Source: Bacteroidota bacterium
Lineage (GTDB): Bacteria; Bacteroidota; Bacteroidia; Bacteroidales; Paludibacteraceae
Direction of reading: 5' to 3'
Assembly (NCBI GenBank): GCA_017860345.1
Contig: JAFNAV010000046.1
Location: 1 to 38,210, forward strand
DNA: 38,210 nt
The position numbers and the translations under genes are program-made. Shown one piece after another: positions 1-7,400 of this stretch (the stretch's first letter is position 1; every line of letters starts with the position of its first letter). The notes under the pieces are model-generated. The model had not been told where the DNA came from and searched no databases. It worked only from the letters and a program-made list of their open reading frames with translations.

Positions 1-735
1 TGATTTGCTTTCAATTTTTGGTATCTTTGACATCACTAACAGCATTATCAAGCCGTTTCAAATAATCTCCATTGTTGTGATTTGCTTTCAATTTTTGGTA
101 TCTTTGACATCACTAACAGCATAAATGTTTAGAAAAATATATCATTGGTGTTGTGATTTGCTTTCAATTTTTGGTATCTTTGACATCACTAACAGCAGAC
201 CCAGACAAATGGTGGACTGACGGTATGTTGTGATTTGCTTTCAATTTTTGGTATCTTTGACATCACTAACAGCTTGTTTAGATTGTTATAAATTAATACA
301 GGAGTTGTGATTTGCTTTCAATTTTTGGTATCTTTGACATCACTAACAGCATCAGGTTCGATGCATGCTTTGAAAAATCTGTTGTGATTTGCTTTCAATT
401 TTTGGTATCTTTGACATCACTAACAGCTCGTCGGAAATAGCTCCTGCCTCGTAATTTGTTGTGATTTGCTTTCAATTTTTGGTATCTTTGACATCACTAA
501 CAGCTGGCTCCGGGGACATTAGTGCCGTTCATGGGTTGTGATTTGCTTTCAATTTTTGGTATCTTTGACATCACTAACAGCAAAAAATGATAGTGTAGAG
601 GGAGAAACCATGTTGTGATTTGCTTTCAATTTTTGGTATCTTTGACATCACTAACAGCAAAAAGACCACATACATATAGAGTGGGAACGTTGTGATTTGC
701 TTTCAATTTTTGGTATCTTTGACATCACTAACAGC
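1..735 (+). CRISPR. Type II-C CRISPR array, 10 repeats and 9 spacers, left end cut
   Basis: Ten near-identical copies of a 47-nt repeat that begins GTTGTGATTTGCTTTCAATT and ends ATCACTAACAGC. The copies start at -3 (only 43 nt visible, 1-43), 74, 150, 227, 304, 381, 458, 535, 612 and 689. Spacers are 30 nt except the one at 121-149, which is 29 nt. The array continues beyond the left edge. crRNA orientation is plus, because repeat positions 2-21 are perfectly complementary to the tracrRNA anti-repeat at 9060-9079. All full repeats look identical, including the last one next to cas2, so no degenerate terminal repeat is seen at this end. Each repeat contains TATCTTTG at repeat positions 26-33, a match to the Bacteroidota -7 box. 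Confidence 0.98.
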
Positions 736-812
736 ACGATTGGTGTAATTGATAGTTATTCAATGATTTATCGCAACTTTTAGGATTTGAAAATGAACTG
801 TTAGCTGAAAGG

Positions 813-840
813 AAATCCCGTCTTATGGACGGGATTTTTT
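813..840 (+). terminator. Rho-independent terminator downstream of the CRISPR array
   Basis: A 10-bp perfect stem (AAATCCCGTC 813-822 with GACGGGATTT 828-837) and a 5-nt loop, followed by a T run to 840. It lies 78 nt beyond the last repeat and faces the array, so array transcripts probably end here, before they run into convergent cas2. Confidence 0.8.
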
Positions 841-883
841 ATTGTATGAAAAACTGAATCAGCTATAAAGGATATAAAAATGC

Positions 884-1222
<339 letters not shown>

Positions 1223-1237
1223 TCAGTTTTAGTCGGA

Positions 1238-1258
1238 GGGCGATCTCAGGTCGCACCC
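1238..1258. repeat. Small imperfect hairpin between cas1 and cas2
   Basis: GGG and CGATCT (1238-1246) pair with AGGTCG and CCC (1248-1258), with one G-T pair and a 2-nt bulge. It sits in the 45-nt cas1-cas2 gap. It may be a REP-like element or a processing signal; no role can be assigned. Confidence 0.35.
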
Positions 1259-1261
1259 CAA

Positions 1262-2266
1262 CTAGAAAGTAGGATATGAAATTTTACGACTTTCTCCAAG
1301 ATAGCATTTGGCCAGCGAGGCTGTGGTTTGCCCTATGGCTATCATCAGTGGGCTACGCTGACCATTTATATTGACATCCAGCACCGGAATGCTGAGTAGT
1401 TTTGCTTTAATTTCTTTGGTCAGTTCCATTTCAAATTCGTCGTTTTTGCTGTAAAAAGGCACTTCTTCGGCAGCAATTGATTGTTTAATAGCTAACTTAT
1501 TGTTTATATTGTCTGTCTGCTTAAGATACGCTTCGTCGAATATTTCTACTACAAGTTTATCCACAAACGGGCGATATGGTTCCATAATATCGTCGGCCAG
1601 GCAATATGCGTTGTAGCGGTTGTGGTGATGTATGCCCAGCGTGGGGAGCAATCCGCTGCCAACCAGCGAGCGAGCCATAACAGCCCGCAAGATGGCATAT
1701 CCGTAATTCAACAGGTTGTTGGGCGGAGACCCTTCGCGCCCTCTGCGAAATCCCGGAAGCATCGGAAACATATTAGCCCAGTAATAGGCGGCAGCACGTC
1801 CTTCAAGATTCTCACTATCACCGCTTTTTACATCGCTTGCCCATGCCAGCATATTTTTTACGGTTTCGCCCCGTTTGGTATTTAATACATAAGCCTGATT
1901 GGCAATTTTAGCTTGAATGGTTTGTTGCCAAAGTTGTTTGCGGAGTGGGAGAGAGGAGTCTATTTGCGCCTGAAAACGTTCACTTTGTACCGTATTGCCA
2001 CTTAGTGGGAGTAGCAGCCCAACCGGCATCCTACTGCTATCGCAGGTAATCACGGCACTGTTGTTGGCCAATAGTGCCTCCATAAGTCCGTGGGTTATGG
2101 TAATTTGCTTATGATCTAATATAACCACTCCGATATCTTCTACCGGTATGGTATTGTTGCCGGTACGGTCGTCCATGCCGTTGGCGTCGGGTAAGTGTAT
2201 AACTAACTGGGAATTACGAAGGCTCAGATAAGCGGGATTCCCGAAATAAAGAGTGCGTTTAATCAT
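1262..2266 (-). CDS. cas1: CRISPR-associated endonuclease Cas1 (type II)
   Basis: A 334-aa Cas1, the integrase of new spacers. The N-terminal beta domain (about 1-95) contains the typical strand-turn GVVILDHKQITITHGLMEALLANNSAVITCD. The C-terminal helical domain carries the metal ligands: Glu155 in ENLEGRAAAYYW, the His cluster 213-215 in LGIHHHNRYNAYCLADD, and the acidic group around 225-229. GIHHHNRYN is the type II form of the GxHH motif. The gene starts 23 nt after the ATPase gene and runs directly into cas2, so the three probably share a transcript. No csn2 or cas4 is present, which fits type II-C. Confidence 0.96.
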   Translation of the reverse strand: MIKRTLYFGNPAYLSLRNSQLVIHLPDANGMDDRTGNNTIPVEDIGVVILDHKQITITHGLMEALLANNSAVITCDSSRMPVGLLLPLSGNTVQSERFQAQIDSSLPLRKQLWQQTIQAKIANQAYVLNTKRGETVKNMLAWASDVKSGDSENLEGRAAAYYWANMFPMLPGFRRGREGSPPNNLLNYGYAILRAVMARSLVGSGLLPTLGIHHHNRYNAYCLADDIMEPYRPFVDKLVVEIFDEAYLKQTDNINNKLAIKQSIAAEEVPFYSKNDEFEMELTKEIKAKLLSIPVLDVNINGQRSPLMIAIGQTTASLAKCYLGESRKISYPTF

Positions 2267-2289
2267 AGTGGCTATAATATAAGTTAGTA

Positions 2290-3423
2290 TTATGGATATG
2301 TTCTTTGTAACCAGCGCATTAAAAATATATCGTACACCCGGTAGGTGGTTTCGGTGGTTGAGTTTTCCTCCAAAATCATTTCTTTTTCCAGCAATGCATC
2401 AACCATTCGTTTGATGGTGGAAGAATTTCCAAGCTTATATTTTGTCATAAAGTCTTTAGAATAGAACTGATTAAGCTTTTCTTCTTTAGCCAAAGCTACA
2501 AGTAAATTCCACTGTTTGGCCGTAAGTAATTTACGGTATTGAAGAAAAACAGATTCCTGCTCATTTAAAATAATGGCACATTCCCGCTTTACAACTTCTA
2601 CAGTTACTTTTTTATGAAGATACGCCCGGTTGCAAACAAACTGCGTGTAAAAGGTATATGTGTTTGTCCAGTTTAAAATATAGTTGATGGCTTCTTCTTC
2701 AATAGTTCGTTTCCCTTTTTCGAAATTTAAGCGTATAAAATGTCGATATTTTTCTTTATCAATGCTTTTTAAAGTCAGAAATTGGGTGCTCGCATAAAAA
2801 GGGCGTTTCGCATTGGCGAAAATTTCTGTCAACGTATGTTTTTTACTTCCGCTGAAAATAAACTGGACGTTTTTTAATTGTTGAATTTGCGTGCGCAACA
2901 AGGCTTCGATGTTTTTTTCAGGATACTCTGCAATCTGCTGAAACTCGTCAATCGCCACCACTACGCGAAGTGGTTGCGTATCAAGAAACTGAAGCAATCT
3001 TTGTAAGGTGTATTCTTTGTCATTCACAGTTTGATAATTGAATTGCACCTGAGGCGTTCCGCTTATATCGTCGTAAGTAAATACAGCTCTGAATCCTTTG
3101 AGGATTTTTATAAATTGTTTCCCTATTGGTGTTTTTTCAGTGAATTTTCTTAATATCCCATCTGCCAAAAGATGAATAAAATCATCGATATTGCGCGATG
3201 AATAAACATCAATATACACTGTTGCAATACGTTTTTCTTCGTGTAAATGCTCAAAAAAACGGCATATTAAGCCGGTTTTACCCAATCTTCTCGACGAAAT
3301 AAGCGTAGTATTTGCATTGTTCTCTACATTCCTGAGTAGTTGTTGAAGCTCATCTTCTCTATCGCAAAAATATTCTTTCGACTCGTAATTGCTTATTAAA
3401 AAAGGATTTGATAAAGTGCTCAT
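2290..3423 (-). CDS. AAA+/STAND-like ATPase (archaeal-type ATPase family) next to cas1
   Basis: A 377-aa P-loop protein. It has a Walker A motif ISSRRLGKTG (about 42-51), a Walker B VVVAIDEF (about 154-161), a sensor-like strand QFIFSGSKKH (about 187-196) and a C-terminal winged-helix-like region (about 290-377). This layout matches the ATPase_2/'archaeal ATPase' family (PF01637-like). An upstream in-frame ATG at 3450 would overlap the -7 box (3448-3455), so I take the start at 3423, about 20 nt after the expected transcription start. The family is widespread and usually not CRISPR-linked. Its position, promoter-proximal in a unit with cas1-cas2, is unusual. The function is unknown; it could be an accessory to adaptation or an unrelated insertion. 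Confidence 0.8.
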   Translation of the reverse strand: MSTLSNPFLISNYESKEYFCDREDELQQLLRNVENNANTTLISSRRLGKTGLICRFFEHLHEEKRIATVYIDVYSSRNIDDFIHLLADGILRKFTEKTPIGKQFIKILKGFRAVFTYDDISGTPQVQFNYQTVNDKEYTLQRLLQFLDTQPLRVVVAIDEFQQIAEYPEKNIEALLRTQIQQLKNVQFIFSGSKKHTLTEIFANAKRPFYASTQFLTLKSIDKEKYRHFIRLNFEKGKRTIEEEAINYILNWTNTYTFYTQFVCNRAYLHKKVTVEVVKRECAIILNEQESVFLQYRKLLTAKQWNLLVALAKEEKLNQFYSKDFMTKYKLGNSSTIKRMVDALLEKEMILEENSTTETTYRVYDIFLMRWLQRTYP

Positions 3424-3447
3424 TGCGCTTATAATTGAATTGTTACA

Positions 3448-3499
3448 CAAATATACAACTATTTTTTATTTCGCAAAATGTATAACGCATTATGCGAAA
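3448..3499 (-). promoter_or_regulatory. Promoter of ATPase-cas1-cas2 with operator-like dyad
   Basis: Read on the minus strand: a -7 box TATATTTG (complement of 3448-3455) and a -33 TTTG (complement of 3474-3477), 18 nt apart. Over the -33 side lies a dyad: TTTCGCA (3469-3475) with TGCGAAA (3493-3499), and a nested CGCAT-T-ATGCG (3486-3496). The dyad would suit binding by a dimeric regulator; no regulator gene is visible nearby. Confidence 0.6.
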
Positions 3500-3624
3500 T
3501 TTAGCTTTGCGCGGATTTTTCAATCAGACGGCTGATTGCCCTCAACTGCTCATCACTTTTTTTTGCTAAATAAGCTCCATTGCAGGAACAAAGTATGCAC
3601 GTCAATCAAAAACTACGATTGATT

Positions 3625-4146
3625 TCACTCTTGATAATAATGATAGTAAACATCAGCAATATCATCAGCAAAACCATATCCACATACCGATGCCCAGTCC
3701 ACGCATTGCTCCGCACGCAGTTTGAACTTATCCAACAAGCCTTTTTTCTCCATAAACGCCAATGCAGCCTTGTAGTTGTTCCATGTCGAATCATAAAACT
3801 GTTCGGAATAATCGCCGTAACAATAAGTTAGTTCGCAAGCACTTTCAGGTAAATAAAGCATCACATCTGCCAACGCTTCGGGCGAAGGTTGTAAGCCTTT
3901 AAATTCTGATATAGCCTTTTTGGCTACAGAGAACTTTTCGGTGCTACGCTCCGGTTTTTCTACATTGAACTCTTTGCGAATCAATTTTTTATACTTTTCC
4001 ACCAATTCTTTTTCGTTGTGCGGGTTGAGGTAAAAGTCATAAAATTCTTTCACCGCCTTGTTTTTATCATACAAGTCGAGAATTTGCTCCACCAACTGCT
4101 CTTTAGTCAGTTTCAGAAGCTCTTTTTTGAGGGCTGGTTTGGACAT
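3625..4146 (-). CDS. DUF6155-type hypothetical protein between cas9 and the cas1 unit
   Basis: A 173-aa soluble, charged and largely helical protein. It starts with lysine-rich helices (SKPALKKELLKLTKEQLVEQ) and ends with a Trp/Tyr/Cys-rich tail (CVDWASVCGYGF, then ADVYYHYYQE). From memory it resembles the DUF6155 family of Bacteroidota; its activity is unknown. There are no membrane segments or nuclease motifs I can recognise. It is read in the cas direction, but gaps of 307 nt to cas9 and 201 nt to the ATPase start suggest its own transcript. Its upstream region contains the 11-nt protospacer-like site at 4235-4245, so it is one candidate for regulation by the crRNA-like RNA. Confidence 0.7.
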   Translation of the reverse strand: MSKPALKKELLKLTKEQLVEQILDLYDKNKAVKEFYDFYLNPHNEKELVEKYKKLIRKEFNVEKPERSTEKFSVAKKAISEFKGLQPSPEALADVMLYLPESACELTYCYGDYSEQFYDSTWNNYKAALAFMEKKGLLDKFKLRAEQCVDWASVCGYGFADDIADVYYHYYQE

Positions 4147-4234
4147 GTTTTTTTTGAACTTATGTTTTTTTAAAACAGGTGATTAATAAATAAATAACAC
4201 ATTATTAAAAAAAATCAGCATAAAATAAATTTTA

Positions 4235-4269
4235 CCATTCTATATATTCAATATTTTTTATTACCTTTG
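4235..4269 (+). promoter_or_regulatory. Promoter of the crRNA-like RNA, overlapped by its 11-nt seed target
   Basis: TACCTTTG at 4262-4269 is an exact TAnnTTTG -7 box, giving an expected start near 4275 on the plus strand. No good TTTG is seen 19 nt upstream. The -33 area instead holds CCATTCTATAT (4235-4245), the exact reverse complement of the last 11 nt of the spacer-like segment at 4393-4403. On the protospacer strand the flanking 3' bases, where a Cas9 PAM would lie, read TAAAATTT. The promoter call rests on one box only; the sequence match is directly visible. Confidence 0.5.
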
Positions 4270-4274
4270 TAGTG

Positions 4275-4430
4275 CTTAATCTTATGAGTAATGGCGAATA
4301 AATGTCATCACCATTTATTTTGTGGTTCTTATTTCCTCTCATAAGGGAATATAAGTAAACAAAAGGCATTCCAAAACAGAGAAATTATTGAAATATAGAA
4401 TGGGTTGTGATTTGCTTTCTTAATTTTTGT
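4275..4430 (+). ncRNA. Candidate crRNA-like regulatory RNA (spacer-like segment plus lone degenerate repeat)
   Basis: Positions 4404-4429 reproduce CRISPR repeat positions 1-24 with a 2-nt TT insertion at 4420-4421. The 3' half of the repeat, which carries the promoter box, is missing. The orientation is that of crRNAs, so bases 4405-4419 can pair perfectly with the tracrRNA anti-repeat. The 30 nt before it (4374-4403) act like a spacer; its PAM-proximal 11 nt match 4235-4245 exactly. The predicted 5' part forms a nested hairpin (CTTATGAG 4281-4288 with CTCATAAG 4338-4345; AATAAATG 4297-4304 with CATTTATT 4312-4319). The 3' end is not clear and may run into the cas9 end. The likely role is guiding Cas9-tracrRNA to a promoter for repression; this is inference. 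Confidence 0.55.
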
Positions 4431-4476
4431 CTAACAAATCCATATATTTTAAACTACATTTCTATGGAATGCCTTT
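4362..4476. repeat. 12-bp perfect inverted repeat around the lone repeat
   Basis: AAAGGCATTCCA (4362-4373) and TGGAATGCCTTT (4465-4476) are perfect inverse complements. The right arm is part of the last codons of cas9. In a plus-strand RNA the stem would close a 91-nt loop holding the spacer-like segment and degenerate repeat. In the cas9 mRNA it would fold at the stop codon. Confidence 0.6.
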
Positions 4477-7400
4477 CTATTTTTCCCAATCTATTAACTA
4501 TTAGTTTAGCGCAAACCTCCTTAATCATCGTCCCATCTATAGCTCTTTCCATTTTATTTAAAGTCGAAAATTCTGCTTTATTAATTATTGACGTAGCTAT
4601 TTCGTTGCGGACAAAGAAAATTTGATTTCCACTAAAACTCACCACTTTGTAGATATTCTGTCTTTTCTCTTTAGTTAATTCGATTTGTTTGTTTACGGAG
4701 ATATTTACTCTTTCATCTTCATTGGGTACATATACCAAATCATTTGGTGTTAAATAGAAATCGTTTTCACCTTTAAGTTCTACCGGTGGTAAACCCTGTT
4801 TTTGTCTTTCTATAACTACATTCAAGGGAATAGTTTCATAACTGCGTTTGCCGTTTTTGTCCTCGTAAACAGCAAAAAAGAGGTTCGTCCCCTTTGCGGC
4901 TTCCACGTATTTGTCTTTCTTATTCCCGTTTTCTCCCAATGAGAATTTACTCCCCAATTCAAATATACGAACTTTCCGAATGGGTTGGTGGGTACTACCG
5001 TCATTGTATTGCTTGATATTGGCATTCATTTCTTCCAATCCTTCAGGCGTAAAAGCAATCTCAGGATTATTGTTTTTGTATGCCAGATAGTTTTTGAGAA
5101 TTTTCTGAATGCCTGTATCGGTAATTGCAGCAATGGTTTTCAAATCGAAAGTGGTATCCACACTCTTTCGGGTAGCTGTGAGAATCTTTCCTTTAGGTAC
5201 TTTCACCCACGGCAAATCCACTTTGCCGGAAACGGTCTCTTTGTGCATCGGTTTTCGTATCGCCCAGTTCGTTCCTTCTTGCTTTACCTTGGCTTTAATT
5301 TTCTTACCGTCTTTTTCTGTCCATTTTTCGTAATTATTGGTTGCTTTGTTGATTACCCGAAGATTTTGCTTGAAACTTATCACAATGGTTTCCAATTCAC
5401 CTTTTGCATCAATAGTAAAATCATTATCAGCTATAACAAGAACTTCTTTTTCAATCTTGCCCCAAGGTTTTTTAAATTGCCATTGATAATTGCCTTTATC
5501 ATCGGGTTTGGTTTTAAAACAAAGTTTGTTTTTCAAATCATACCGAAACCCTTTTTCATCATTAGTACCTTTTTCGTGAGCATTTTTATTATTCAGGTAA
5601 TTAACGTGGTCTCTCGTCATACAGGCAATTACCAATGCATCCATTGCGTGGTGGCGGTGGTCAATCCGCTTCTTTTCAATTTTCACCTGTTTAGAATCAA
5701 TATTTACGTTATCTATCGGTAAATATTTTTGATATTGCTCATTCCAATAGGTAAATGCATCGCTATTGGTCAATTGATTCATCCGTTCAAAGCGTGGCAA
5801 AATCAAATCGCTCCAAACAGCGTCCATTCCCCAATCTTTTTTAAGTACGGTGGTAATTCTTCCATTTCCCGGAATCAGGTTTTTTGAATTGACTCCATCG
5901 TCTTCTTTATCGGCACGAACAATATTGGAAAGCAACGACGAAATAAACTTACTAATATAGCGGGTGTCGTTCATTTGCCGGGCAATCATTTTTTCGGGAA
6001 TTTCTTCCAATAACAGGTTTTGCCGCTTGGTTTTGCTTTTGGCATAATGCTCTTTTACAAAAGTTTGATATGCTTCTTCGGAAAAAATCTCAACCACTTT
6101 GCCCATTCCGCATTCCACTTTTGTGCCGTGGTGGTTTTTGATAAACTCCAGACCAAGTTGCTTGTCTTTCAACTGATTTACAGCAGCTTCGCAAATAACT
6201 TTATTGTTGAAACTATCATCGAAATAGCGAGATTTCGGGATAACGTGTTCTATTTGATAATCTTCGGTAAACAGCCGTCCGAGCGGGATTACACTTCCGG
6301 TGTAAGGAGAACGATATTTTTGTTCGAGCCACAGTTTGTAGCGTTGCAACTCTGATTTGCTGGGTTGCGACGATTTGCTGATTTTGACAATATCTTCGGG
6401 CAATTCAATCGTAGAGTTCAACACTCCATCTTCGTAAATTCTCAAGGCATCTTGCTGCATTGGAGAGAATGGACGAACATTTTCAACCGGAAGTTTCCCG
6501 TCAGAATTTTCTTTCAATTCTGCTAATAGTGCTTTTATCCGCAGGTTTGTAGCTTCGTTGTTGGTCACTTGTTCGGTTAGATACTTTCGGTCATCGGCAG
6601 TGTTTTTCATTTCACGGCCCAACTCAACGTGAATCTCGCTGAAAAAATCTTTTGCGCCTTGCCCGTATTGTTTCCAAATATCTCGAACCACCCGTAATGT
6701 TTCGGTAATTACCTGTTCAACAATGGGGTTGCGCAGAGAATGTTGTTTGAAATCTTCGAGGTATTGTTCAAGATCTGCGACAGAATTCCATTTTCCGGCA
6801 ATGTCGGCTTCCGAATGTCTGTCGTAAATCACATAGCCTGCCAACCAAATAGGCAACCCTTGAAAATGATTATTGCCGGTAAGATTAATTGACTTTTCAC
6901 GGACACGGGTTTTAATGCTCTCATCGTATTCTCCTGAAATTATCTTGTCAACTCGGCTTTGCGTTTTAGCATCAATAGCATCCCAACTCCAATACTTGCC
7001 GAGTCTCATTAATGGCAGAAGTTTTTTGATAGCCTTTTCGGAGTACGCCCCGTATTCGCTTGGGAATGGGGGAAACTTCTTGAATTCTTCTACAAAAGAG
7101 TTTTCATCCAACTTATATTTGTTGGCAAATGATTTCAATGCTGTTTCATATTCCTTTTTGTCGGTTACCGAATAGATAATGTGCCACAAATGCTGTTCTG
7201 TTTCGGCGGTCAGAAACTCAGTAGGGATATTTGCCACTTTATCCAACCTCCGACTGATTTCATAACCGGTTGTATTGCAAGGATATTTCTTCGATTTATC
7301 TTCTTCCTTTTCTTTTGAATCGTCAAAAACATAGTTCCAACGATATTTTGCAATCTCTTTTTCAACTTCTTTATTGAAGGCGGCAGGTTTTGCATTGGGA

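Noticed and set aside
44-688. Self-targeting by the nine visible spacers
   Set aside because: Reading by eye found no matching stretch elsewhere in the window; a full genome and phage search would be needed to say more.
3500-3624. Short minus-strand frame ending ...RLIEKSAQS before the ATPase promoter
   Set aside because: About 35 codons with no ATG and no recognisable family; possibly a gene remnant but not supportable.
4360-4430. Second tracrRNA on the minus strand from the repeat-like sequence at 4404
   Set aside because: After the anti-repeat there is no nexus like that at 9080-9097 and no terminator hairpin; the crRNA orientation explains the site better.
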